Part shown: one piece after another, positions 36,673 to 47,600 of the stretch | How the letters are laid out: the number at the start of each line of letters is the position of its first letter | How positions within the stretch are numbered: position 1 is the first letter of the stretch | Assembly: GCF_900496995.4 (NCBI RefSeq) | Contig: NC_044006.1 | Span: 79,167,754-79,231,753, forward strand | Reading direction: 5' to 3' | Source: Aquila chrysaetos chrysaetos | Lineage: Eukaryota > Chordata > Aves > Accipitriformes > Accipitridae | Length of the DNA: 64,000 bases | Notes under the pieces: generated by a model | What the model saw: only the letters and a program-made list of their open reading frames with translations | Told to the model about the DNA's origin: nothing | Databases searched by the model: none | Program-made: the position numbers and the translations under genes

Positions 36673-38069
36673 TGGAGCAGCCATTCCTCATGGGGCCACT
36701 CTGCCCATGTCATCCTCTTCTCCAGCCCCATACCCTGCGTGGGGCCACATGGAAGCATCCTCCTCCCACTTGGAAACCGTGCAGGGTACCGCTAGGTAAC
36801 TGTCCTGAGCCCAGCCCCATACACATTGCTTATGTGAGAACATGCTTTTTGTCCCCATCCCATTTCTGTCCTCAGGCCCCAGAGGAGCACTCTGCCCCGT
36901 CCCAAGCTTCTCAGCACTGGAGGCACCACGAGTCAGTCACTGGGCATCTAACAGTCCCTGGCTGCAGCTCCATATCAGAAGCACCTTACCAGACAGCAGG
37001 TCTTTCAGTCTCCCACCGCATTCGGCAGCAGGTAATACAGGGCTATACAAGGAGAGGACATTAGAACAAGGATGCGTTCTGACCCCCGTTGTTATATGGC
37101 CCTGGAAATTATAGATATCAAATAAGACTTACTTTTTCACATAATTAACTTCTGAATACCTCCCCCACCCCCACTGCACAATCCCGAGGAGGGGAGATGA
37201 AGGAAGCAGCATCATTGTTGGCTGCATCCAGGACTCCAGAGCGAACAGAGTATGAAGAGAGAGAACAAACAAGGAAACAAACTATTCGCAACAATTCTTG
37301 CTGGGGAGAACATAGATAGAGACACAGCTTCAAGGATGCCATGGATCCTCAGCCCCATTACAGTGCTGGCAGGATCAGGGATAACAGCAATGTGTGTGCT
37401 CATGGGGGAGTGTCCGCCTGACCTTTGATCATCACTCATCTCCCATTCTCCAGGCAGGGATTCTGGGCCACCATGAGTTACAGACTCAGAATTACCATTA
37501 CTCAGAGACAACAGCCTATCTCAGACCAAACCAGAAAAGCGAAGGGACATAGACCAGCACTGTCCCCGCACACCAGCAGCTGAGCACAGAGAGGATGAGA
37601 GTACCTTGCTGGAACCCTGGCTGCACTTCAGAGGTTCATATTTTAACAGCCTTGGCATCACCAGAGCTATCCATCACCAGCTCATTTTCCTCTGAGTGCT
37701 GAACCATTCCTGCCTATGCTATTTGGAACAGTGTCTAATGATGCACCAGAGCAGCCACCTGGCAGCACTGCTGCCAAGGGACACAACAACATGGGAAGAG
37801 AAACGCACACAGGTCTGCACACTGGTGCCAGCCTCCATCGCCCAAAAAGCTCCCTCCCCTCAAACCTGCACCACTCATCATAGACCAGAGAAGATGCTCT
37901 GCCTCATGGTCCCCCACCCCATGAAAGAAACGAGCACATACTCTTAAGCTATTGTGCTCTTACAAAAAGGAAAACAGAGAACATAGGCATTACTGATATT
38001 ATGAACACTTTGATTCACTTTGTCACACTATAGTGTTCTTTTTGAGGGGTTTCAAGAGTGGACCAAGGC

Positions 38070-38085
38070 AAAAAAAAAAAAAAAA
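38070..38085 (+). repeat. Poly-A tract, 16 bases
   Basis: A homopolymer run within the IQCA1L remnant region, with no associated element recognised. Confidence 0.8.
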
Positions 38086-39599
38086 GAATGCTTGTAGCTC
38101 ATGGGATTGTATAGGTTGGCAAGAACAAATCAGACGGACATAGACATGGGGCCAGGGACATGCAATATGACAATGCTGCAGTGTTGCAGCACTAAGAACT
38201 CACTGGGAGACTTGCAAGGACACATGCAGACCTGGAAAAAGACAGACTCATACGGACGAAGGCAGTCCCAAGACACTTTGGAAGAGTGCCTGCATGGGAT
38301 CCGAGTTAAGGTTTGCTTTTTACTGTGACATCAGTGCATCCGGGTCATTCTCACAGTGACCAATTTCTTGTGAATGCCTGCTGGTTGGCAGAGTCTACCC
38401 CCTCCTCCCAAAACAACTTCATTCAGATGTCACCTGATCCACTAGAGCATCATGGCACAAACAGGGCATGGAGCCACAAGGCCAGTCTGGAAGAAGCTGA
38501 GCTGTGGAGCAGTCCTTACAAAAGCTAATCTGTGGTAAGCATGCAGAGTGATCCCTCAGGAAAGGAAGACTGTGTACAACATCCTGTGCAGGTATATCAG
38601 GGCAGCTCCCTGGGGACATACTGTGGGGAAACAAGCAGCATGACCCCTGCACAGCAAAAGATGAACCTACCCCCACATGGGAAATGCAAAAAAAAAAAGA
38701 CAATCTGGGCAGGTTCAGTGCAGAACTCACCATTCCAAGAGCAACCATCTCCTTCTGCCTCTCAAGGCTGGTGCATCTGCACTGCAGGCTGCCCTTCCAC
38801 GTCTGTGAGGAAATGCAGGGATGTAGTAAGAGGGATATGAGGCCAATCACCAACCCCATTCTTCCAACCTTTGGGGGGACTGAGGAGGGGGTGGGAAGGA
38901 GAAGACATGAAGCAGGATGCACAGATTGCAGTATTGGAGGATCAAGCACCTGCGCCACTAAAGCCTCACTCCTCTTGGGCTCACCCAGTGCTAGATGCTC
39001 TACCAGACACTTCCAGAAGACAGCCGCTCACCCACAGAGATGGGCTGATATCTGGTAAGAGAGCCAGGATATCACAGAGGGAAGTTGCATGGTCCAGATG
39101 CCCACTTAGAACTGGGCAGCACCGGCTTCCTGCCCATGCGGTGCAATATATTCGACATCAGGTAGTCAGAGAGAACCACCTCCAGGGCAGAAGCAGAACT
39201 GCAGTTCCAAGCTGTCCATGAGCACTCTCCATCCCACAAAAACCACGACTGCACATCCTAAGCTAGGGAAATGGGAATGCTGCTGGAAAGGGAAGCAAAC
39301 ACAGATGCTGTGGCCTGGGGAGCAATAAAACAGACTGGGCCAGGAGATGGACTGCTCACCTTCTAGATGCAAACGGCAGCCTGCTCACAACCCCGCTCTT
39401 TGGCCGGACTCTCCCAGGCCTGCCTCTGATGTGCCGGATCCGGCTGAGTCTCCCCCATGAACCTGGCTCGCAGGCAGGTCTGACACAGCCGCTCTGCCAC
39501 CTGCACCAGCTGCACAGCCTCTCCCCACAGCACAACCGGCCGCGAGGGCTGGAGGAAATAAAAGCAGTACAGCCCTGTTGGGTGAGATGCTGCTGCAAC

Positions 39600-42500
39600 A
39601 CCTGCACTCAGGACCAGTTCCGGCTTGCAAGCAGGGCGCTGAAGAAAAGAGCCCTCTTCAATGCCGTCCTACAGTCAAAGGGAAACAGAGCACCCAGTAC
39701 AACCCCTTCTCTCCCTCCCCCAGCCAGCCCCACACCATAGCAACGGGGCTGGGACTGAAGGCAATGTGCTCAGTCGCAGTTCTGCTGCCTCCTGGACTCT
39801 CTCCAGGAGCATCACGTACATGTTGTCTGGCCCATGCTACTGAGCCAGACTGACCCCAGTCAGACACAGACAAGCACCTGTCAGAGCTCCACAGCTCATG
39901 AGACTCAGCATCACCTCACAAGCCTTGTGAAGTCCAGGATTGCCCCACATACTGTCACCTGGAACCTACCAGAGCTCTGACTCCTCCTGACACTCCTACT
40001 CTGATTTTTGCTGCCACCAGAAGACCTTAGAACCAGGCATCCAGTCCCAATGTGAAGCTGGCAAAGGGCTTCCTCCACATTTCCCCTCAGAATACAGCCC
40101 CCATCTTTCCTTCGCTTCACCACAGACTCTGAGGCAGCACCTCCACGCAGGAACCCAGGGACAGCCCTGCACACCCTGAGAAGGTGCTGCACTCCTGGGG
40201 CAGCCAGGCTGTCCCACCACAGCCCAGGAGGTCCCACCCTCCACCACCACTCTGGACACAGCACTCAGCCCTGTGGGCTGCACAGGGTCCACGTGGACAG
40301 ACAGAATCTTCTAATGCTCCCTTCAGGGCCTGGGCTCACTCATGTAGGAAGCGCCTGGGGATATGGACTTCCCAGTCAGCCCAAGGAAAAACAGACAGGG
40401 TCCATCGTTAACATGATGGTCCAAGGCAGAACACAGGACGCTCAGTCCTAGCCCAGTTTATAGCCCTGCAGGACAAAGTTGTCTCTTCAAAGCTACTGGA
40501 AACAAGAAGAGATATGTCCACAAGTCCTAGAAGGAAAATACCCTTTGTTTCTCCTGCCAGGCCATCTCCTTTTGCACTGTTTCTTCCTCCCCTACCTGAA
40601 AGGGAAAAATTTTTCACCAGAAGGAAAAAAAAACCCCAAACAAAAAAGCCAAAACCCAACAACCCACCAGAAAAGCCAAAAAGCCTTTGAAAACAGTTTA
40701 TAAACATAAGAAAAACCTTCTACCCACTGCTAACTGCACCCCACTGACACAGAGGGATTTAGTCTCCACTCCGACTAGTACAAACTGATAAACAGCATGC
40801 TGATAAACCTGAGCTGGTGCGAAGAGGCCCAGCACAGTAAGGAAGCACTTGAGGAATAACAGCAGGAAACTCAGACAACACAAGCTTTTAGCACTCAGGA
40901 ACCTGAAAACTGAAGTAAAGACTCTGGAGAACTGTGGAAGAGCCCGCTCTGCTTCCCAGAATGACCCTAGCTTTCCACAAGTATACCCTGCAGTCTCTGC
41001 TCCTAATTGTATTTAGTTGTTTTCAAAGGCAGCTGTTCATCCAGTCCTACCAAACAACCCAGATGGCCACAGTTCAAACTGCCTCACAATTTGTGATGCA
41101 AAGATTAAAGACATTATCTGTGTTTTTATACATTTATTTGCAGGCAGCCAACAGGAGGTTTTGCTTTTTTAGTTGCATAAGACTGAATAGCAACTCCTGC
41201 AGGACTGCACAGGAAGGAAAGTCTCCATTTATGATCCCTGTTAACAACTTGCCGAGAACTGGGTAGCTCAGAGAAATCAACCTGCTATTGAGTGCTCCAC
41301 AGTTGACAAATAGAGCTAACTAAAGCCAAAGCGAATCTTTCTAAAAATTATAAGTGACAAGTCTGTGACGTTATCAATCAAGCCTGTGATTTGGTAAAAT
41401 AAGATATACTCTACATAAACCACTTCAATTACTTACGTTCCAACCCCTTAATTTATTATCAAGCAAGTCTTAGAGCAGGTTTCTTTTATTTTGCCTGGAA
41501 TCAATTCTAGGCTAACTGACCCAGACCTAATGATGCTATCCTCCTTTTCCAGAGCAACACGTTTCCTCTGTCCTGGTTTCAGCTGGGATGGAGTTAATTG
41601 TCTTTCCAGTAGCTGGTACAGTGCTATGTTTTTGATCCTTTACTTACAATTTCCTGCTACTCCAGTTTGGTTTTGTTTTTTTCTTAAATGCCAGCAGACC
41701 AGAAAACTCCAGCCCATTTTTTCAAAACCCAGGTAAAAGTTATGGACATACTGACCTTGAAGCAGTCGCCCCATCTAGCTGCTGTTTAACAGCTTTTTTT
41801 TTTTTTTTTTAACCTAAAAATGAACAAGGAAGTAGCTTTTTCTGTTTTAATAACAACTTTGTTTAATCAAATAGAAAAAAGTTTATTAGAAACAGATGGT
41901 ATTTCTGTATTTACTGTGTACTTTGCCATTCCAAGATTTTTTTGTTGTTCTTTACACGTAGAATCTTGCATTCATTTCTCCACTACCTGCACATCCTTTT
42001 AACTACCTTTATGCCTACCGTTGGCAAGTATTTTCCACTTACCATCTATCCTACATTTTCATTACGCCACCCTGCAACATCCCAGTTGCAGCTTTCTCTA
42101 AACCAGGTTTGATTTTTCAGTTCAACTTTGAGCTCCCTTCATCAACAGGTCCCAACTCTACAAGCATCTGAAAAGGCTTCAGAAAACTTAATATTTTATC
42201 TTGCCCCCCGCCTTCTTGAAGCTAATTTGAGAGAAAACTTTACTTACAGTTTTCCTCCTTTGAAGTGTGACATCATTAACACAAAAGTTTTCCATCTGCT
42301 CATCGTGCTTACGATGAGGACAAGACCTTAATAGCAACCAGCTTCAAAGTCCAGTGGCTAGTTCATCTTTATTCAATCTAAAGGGGCAAGACTACAGGTA
42401 ACTCGTTGGAGCTGCAAAAGGTTGTACTGGAAGACCGCAGAATATTTAGGCACCACAACAACTTCACCAGTTTGTATCAAGCTTCCAGCTTGCGCTCCCC

Positions 42501-42620
42501 ACACTGAGGTTCCCCCGCAACTTCCTTAGAGGAGCACGCGGAAGGAAATTCAGCCAGTACTCTGTGACAAACTGACAGGTTTGGGCTCCAGCCTCCTCCT
42601 GGATCGCTAGTTAAAACCCA
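39600..42620. other. Expected IQCA1L N-terminal region, no exon recognised
   Basis: The first exons of IQCA1L should lie here if the gene began at the CpG island near 42.7 kb. I could not identify any with confidence. The left part is moderately GC-rich and the right part AT-rich. It contains a 17-base T tract at 41794-41810 and an LTR fragment (listed separately). Confidence 0.45.
41569..41635 (+). mobile_element. LTR fragment, same family as the 3.8-kb solo LTR
   Basis: TGTCCTGGTTTCAGCTGGGA and the following bases (GAGTTAATTGTCTTTCCAGT and AGCTGGTACAGTGCTATG) repeat the opening of the LTR at 3829-4424, but on the plus strand. Only the first 65 or so bases are recognisable, so it is a truncated copy. 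Confidence 0.75.
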
Positions 42621-42634
42621 TCCCACACACCCGT

Positions 42635-43860
42635 GGGCGGTTGAAAGCTCCGCCAGCGCCAAAAGCACGCTTCACCTTCGCGGACACCCGCACCCTTCCC
42701 GCTCAAGGTCGGGCTGGCAGTTCGCACGCGTCCCCCTCAGGAAACACCCGACCGCTTCCCGCAGGACCCCCGCGCTAAGCCTCCTCTCACCGACGGCAGC
42801 TCCCAGCTCCTCTCCCGGGCTGGAGACGCCACCACCGCCCGCGAGGAGAGCCGTCCTTCCCGTTCTCCTCCCCGCGCCCGCACCGGCAGTCGCCGCCCGG
42901 GCACCCCCTCCCACCGCAGCCGCGCAGGCGAAGGCAGCGGCCGCTCCGCACCGAGTCAGCGGCGGGAGAGAGTGACGGGCAGGACGGGAGCAGGAGCCTC
43001 CCCGCGCCTCCCGCCCCGGCTGAAAGCTCCGGCCCAGCTCCGCGGGACAACCCCCCCCTCCGCCGCCGCGCTCGCTCCCGCGGAGCCCAGCGCCCGCCCG
43101 CGGCGGAGACGACCCGCCACCTCGCCCCGGGTCGCGCTGGAGGCGGCCGCCCCCGGCGGAGAGGTCCCGGCGCGCCGGGCCGGGCCCCGCGGCAGTCCGC
43201 GCCGACAGGCGGGCGCTCGACCCAGCAGCGCTCCCCGGGACGCGGCGTAGCCCCGCGGGGCCGGCGCCTGCAGGGCGCTCAGCGACAGGGCGCCCGGCCG
43301 CCAGCTCGGCGCGGCCCGGGCCTCGAGGAGCGGCGGCTCGGCGCCCAGGCCCGCAGACCGCCCGTCCGCCCCGGCACGGCCTGAGCGGCCGAGGCCTCCG
43401 CGCACGCCAGGGCGCGCCCGTCGCCAGGGTAACCGCGCCGTCCGCACGGCGCCGGCGCCGGCCCTCCCCCCGGTGGCGCCATGACAGACGGGGCGCGGCC
43501 AGTGCAGCGGGACTTTATTGGGGCCCGGGCCGGTCACTTGCTGCTGGTGTACTTGGTGACGGCCTTGGTGCCCTCGGAGACGGCGTGCTTGGCCAGCTCG
43601 CCGGGCAGCAGGAGCCTCACGGCCGTCTGCACCTCGCGGCTGGTGATGGTGGAGCGGCGGTTGTACTGGGCCAGGCGCGAGGCCTCCGAGGCCAGCCGCT
43701 CGAAGATATCGTTGACGAAGGAGTTCATGATGCTCATGGCCTTCGAGGAGATGCCGGTGTCTGGGTGCACCTGCCGGATGGTTACGAAGCACTCTCACGC
43801 GTCCGTCACCTCGGAGGGAACGGGCCCCCCCCTCGCTGCCCCAGACAGGGCGATCCAACC
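42635..43860. promoter_or_regulatory. CpG island over H2B.K exon 2 and flank
   Basis: A 1.2-kb island with dense CpG includes the 3' exon of the H2B variant gene (43534-43770) and nearly 0.9 kb beyond its end. A CpG island at a 3' end is unusual. Its position and the minus-strand direction of the IQCA1L remnant suggest it was, or still is, the promoter of IQCA1L or of a non-coding transcript. The long open frames through it on both strands show no protein family and reflect base composition. Confidence 0.75.
43514..43519 (-). terminator. H2B.K polyadenylation signal
   Basis: AATAAA on the minus strand begins 15 bases downstream of the H2B variant stop codon. No histone stem-loop (GGCYCTTYTNAGRGCC type) is visible after the stop, so this histone mRNA is expected to be polyadenylated and not limited to S phase. 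Confidence 0.75.
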
Positions 43861-44586
43861 CCAAAGGGACCCATGGTTGCCACCCTGAGGGTCTCGAGTT
43901 GCCTGCAAGCTGCATTAGACCGAAGAGCGGCCCCCATGACACTACCGTGGCTTTGGGATGGGGCTGGCAGGAGCCTCTGCACAATCTCCTATGGAAAACA
44001 AGCCTGCAAGGGGTGGAAATGCCCACATGCTCCAAGTCCTGCCTACAGGCTCATGCAGATGACTGAGGCCTAGACAACTCGTGGCCACCCCACCTCTCAC
44101 AATTCCTTTGCTCATCTCCCAGCAGAAGTTACCAGAAAGATTTTAGCAGTTACTCATAGGGCCAGCAGCAGCTGTTCCTGCCCTGTTGACTTCTGCTCAA
44201 TTATTTCTTTAAGCAGAGCCATGCACTGGAGCTTAATCTCTCTAGGAAACCCTTTCCCACCTAGATCCGTCTCTTGCCTCCTACCCCATGAACACCCACC
44301 TACTTTTGAGACTCAGCTGGGGCTCTCCTGTACCCACTCACTCTTTTTTTTTCTTCTCACTAAAAAGCAGATTTTCCTTCCTTCCTCTTTATAAGGTTAA
44401 CATGCAATGAGCAAAAGTAACTTTACATACGAAGCGGTTTCTAGCAGAAAAGAAACATTTACTCACCTGCTTCAGTACTTTGTAGATATAGACTGAATAG
44501 GTTTCCTTTCTCTTAGGCTTCCTCCTAGACTTCCTGTCCCCAGAGGCAGGAGTACGACCACGCTTCTTCCCAGCTTCTGCACTCAT
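43534..44586 (-). CDS. H2BK1: Histone H2B variant, H2B.K type, two exons
   Basis: A core nucleosome histone of 118 aa in two exons. Exon 1, 44586-44467, runs from ATG ([19 protein letters not shown]...) to ...[17 protein letters not shown]. Exon 2, 43770-43534, begins CAG|GTGCACCC and runs [20 protein letters not shown] to AVTKYTSSK and TGA. The 696-bp intron is phase 0, within the alpha-1/loop-1 region. The histone fold is complete, and the C-terminal lysine ubiquitylated in canonical H2B (AVTKYTSSK) is kept. The N-terminal tail is divergent and shorter than canonical (about 126 aa). Fold substitutions [12 protein letters not shown] and AQYNRR differ from replication-coupled H2B, some as in germline variants. 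An intron, a poly(A) signal and a position just downstream of ABCF2 on the same strand identify the vertebrate H2B.K lineage (human H2BK1/H2BE1 at 7q36.1), known from oocytes. Confidence 0.88.
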
Positions 44587-44643
44587 TTCAAGCTCCAACA
44601 GAGCAAGCTCCAACAGAGCAACCAGTAGGTGCCCTGGGGCTGG

Positions 44644-44683
44644 TTATATAGCAAAGGCAGCAGTACCTCACCTGTCTCAGGTG
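44644..44683 (-). promoter_or_regulatory. H2B.K core promoter: TATA box and paired E-boxes
   Basis: The minus strand has TATATAA at 44650-44644, about 60 bp upstream of the H2B variant ATG, predicting a very short 5' UTR. Just upstream are two E-boxes, read on the plus strand as CACCTG (44669-44674) and CAGGTG (44678-44683), which form an inverted pair. FIGLA, the oocyte bHLH factor, acts through E-boxes of this type in zona pellucida promoters. The link is inference from the known oocyte expression of H2B.K. Confidence 0.5.
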
Positions 44684-44699
44684 CAGCCCCCAAGGAGCA

Positions 44700-47600
44700 G
44701 GATGAATACACATCTGTGACTGATGATTCCACTTTGCACTAAGTGAAGGGCAGCTGACCTGAGAGGAGCTTGGAAGTCACTGATTCAATTAGACTTTCAG
44801 ACCTGAGAAAAAGTTTGAGGGTAACATGGGCAAAGAGGTGGGCAAGAGCAGCAGCACCTCATTCACATGGGGCAGAAGTGTCCCAGGTCCATCCAGGGTT
44901 TTGGTGCAAGGAGGGTTCCTGCTTTGGTGGAAGGGTGTAAATCAGAGTACTCAAGGCATTGCTTCTAGAATCGAATGGGTGGAACCACTTGTGTGCTATG
45001 GAACAGGTAACACAGTCAGTGGAGATTCAGTAACTGGAGGGAACATCAGCCTAGTGACTGAATGATAGCATTATTGTAAACATCCCAACAGCTGGTATTC
45101 CTCCCACTAGCTCAGCTAGCCTGCTCTTGGGAGTCCTGCCTGCTACACGCAACAGGGCCTCAAAGGACAGAAGGGAGGTAGCAAGAGGGGAGGGCTGACA
45201 CCCTGAGTATGTATTTGATCTCTCTTGGAAATCAGTGGTCATAGTAGTGATGGTAATTACGATGCAGGAATTAAGCTAAGCCAGGAAAAAAAATGTGTAG
45301 CAACACACTAGAGAAGTGAACAAAATAGAAAAAGTTTTTTGTCCTTTAGATAGAAAAGGAAGCCTTTCTCTCAGCAGGCACCACAGCAGATACTTCATAG
45401 AAGAGTAATACTAGTATGTATCTTTGGAGGAGGGAACACTGGTATCTCTGTGCTGCCCACTGTCTCCTGCTCAGGGGCACACGTTATACCTGTGTATCCT
45501 TAGCAAATCACATCTTCCAAGGACTGAGTTTGGCAGACCTGCTCATCAGTCACTCTGCCAGTGCTTGTATAGCCAATAGCGTTTCACTGAATTTAGTTTT
45601 ATTCTAGGCCTGTCCTCATGGGGAGGCACCTGATCACCCACACCTAGTGCAAATAAACGCCACAGTGACAAACCCAGAAGGGCTTCTTGTACCCAAGAAC
45701 TGAAACATTAGTGGTCAGGTGGGACATGCTGGAATTGTCACATCGGCGCATTTGTGAAGGGGAATGGGCTTGGGCATTAACGATATGGGGTAGTGGGATC
45801 CTTCTGGGAACAGGAGTGGCATATTCCGTGATACCTAACATCAAGGGATGTCAGTGGATGACTCCTACTGGGAGTAAGTAGCAGGCAATATCACCACTTC
45901 TGTTTTGTAAGAGGCCACACATTGAGAAGCAGCAGCATGGGGCTTCCCCCTCTGATGTACTTTTCACCCACCCACTGATTTACAGAGCTGTAAAGAGCTG
46001 AGATCTGTGTGTTCGGGGAGGCCATTCACTGGAACTGGAACTGTTTACCTTTTCCACTGGTCATAGCACACAAAGGTGCTTTCATGCTAAAGGAGCTGTT
46101 AGCCGTTGTATCTCTCCACAGCTGCAGCTGTGTCTGGCACCAGCAGTTATACACATGCAGCTTGTTTTTCTGACAAAATGTTTAGTTAGAAGGAAGCCCT
46201 TTGGTGGACAAGGAGCAGTGACTGGTCACTCAGCATTAAGCACAGGGAGCAATTATATATAGCAAAGGCAGAAGCTCATCCACTGAGCAGTATAGTCAAA
46301 TTTGAATTCCCAGATTTGGGGAATTACCATCTGCTTCCCTAGACTGCATATGCTAGAGGCTGTCCATTCCGGAAGCTGTATGCTGGACTTGACTCATCCT
46401 TGTGCTATTTTTGTGGTGTATGGATCAATGCACAACAAAGACAAGGGAATCCCACAACCCTGCACTTGATGTAGTATCTACCACTTCTGGCTGTAGCAGT
46501 GTTAGAGCTTGTATACTACGAGCAAGAGTAATGGTGTAGAGGCTCTAGGGCACTTCTTTCAGAGAAATGACCATCCCAGCAACTAACAAGCATTTCTCAT
46601 AATTTACCTAGATACAGTTTTGCTTTTGTGCATGACCAGAAAAGCCCTAGCTGAAATAGTTCAAAATGCCACTGCCCCAGCTAGTGGCTGTCTCTCTCAG
46701 AAATCGGTACTCCAGGACATAAGCCTGCCACAGCTGCTTCAAGTGCAGTCTAACAAACTGTGACCACAGAACAGGTTTAAATCAAGGCTGAAATACCAGA
46801 CCGATAAAGCATGTCTTTATATTCCATTTTACAAGTCCTGGCCTACTAACTGTGACCTCCAGTGCAGTTACAGCTACTTTTGCTTTGAACGTGTGTGTAC
46901 CTGTGGTCCTTGTTTGCTAAATCGGAGACCTGTCTGCAACTGAGTTCCTCTCATTTCACAGCAGCAGACAGCTAAAACAGCTCTCCGCTACATCAGCTAC
47001 AAGAATTCTCCAACTACTGTTTATCATCCTGGCTGTCATCCCAATGTTCCCATGCCCTTCTTGGGATTTACCATTCTCAAAGAACTCAGTGTAAGATTAT
47101 ATCCTGCATTTATTATTGCCACCATGGCTCTCAACTACGCAGATCTGAAATGTAGTGATAAGAGTTGTTGCCAAATCTTTGCTAAGGGTAAGGAAGAGAA
47201 GAATGAACAGCTCTAGCCTCAAGCAGGACTTCTTGACCTCACCATTCTCGTAGCTACTTTGCAACCCTTTCCAACTCACCAACATCTTTTTAAAACCTAG
47301 AGAGCAGAATGAACAGACATGCATTCATCTATTCTTGTTCCAACTTCTGTGACACCAGCCTTTACAGTAATTACTTATCTGTGGGTTGCTTTTACTCTGT
47401 TACTGTCTGTTAACTTCTGAGTACTACACTGTGAGATATTCATTTAAGTGACTTTTCAATGCAATCTAGACTTTTCTGCAGAACTAACTTGAACAGCATT
47501 TACACTCATCTGCATTATTTTTGCGGAAAAGACTTCCTTTTTTTTTTTCCCCTCTCAGATCACTGCTAAAAACACTGAAAAACCTGAATGTTCTGAACTA

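Larger units (their letters stand above)
30395..39548 (-). pseudogene. IQCA1L: IQCA1L-like gene remnant (IQ motif/AAA protein), decayed
   Basis: A minus-strand series of exon relics matches, in order, the IQCA1/IQCA1L family (axonemal AAA-like proteins). (1) 39548-39360: EAVQLVQVAERLCQTCLRAR, then FMGET, ending at an in-frame TAG (39365-39363) just before a GTGAGC donor, where the family has an IQ-motif glutamine. (2) 38802-38731: TWKGSLQCRCTSLERQKEMV plus ALGM, the IQ motif exon. (3) 36194 to about 35990: ELQHLCQADYEALACALE, then a frame change before TGA 36062-36060, continuing as LGTREQMEQQLQQWFLEC. (4) about 35290-35208: LEVLPSSMFLPAVNGAF. (5) 34320-34244: HHDLKLIKTQKRKEV, then TAA 34264-34262, then KEICLQ. 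(6) 33882-33793: INDELLREESQVLNVAVDQE. (7) 31719-31606: TDPKDLRKDLLNALKSLGPE. (8) 30491-30395: LSKVRPIYREGRLVES. Splice sites and exon phases are mostly kept. Human synteny places IQCA1L exactly here, on the same strand. The N-terminal, Walker A and last exons were not found. Confidence 0.8.

Noticed and set aside
43534-43770. A single-exon truncated H2B beginning at VHPDTG, as a processed pseudogene
   Set aside because: Its start coincides with a CAG acceptor, and a matching first exon with ATG, TATA box and donor lies at 44467-44586 in the same phase, so it is exon 2 of an intact gene.
42956-44035. A 359-codon minus-strand open frame overlapping the H2B variant
   Set aside because: It is a different frame from the histone. 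Its translation is compositional and ignores the clear exon 2 boundaries.
45616-46200. Possible retroelement-derived open frame near 45.7 kb
   Set aside because: The short frame has no motif I can assign to any retroviral or LINE protein, and no terminal repeats were seen.
44645-46271. The 16-base match TATATAGCAAAGGCAG at 44645-44660 and 46256-46271, as a duplicated promoter
   Set aside because: One short, partly AT-repeat match is near chance expectation in 64 kb, and the flanks do not align.
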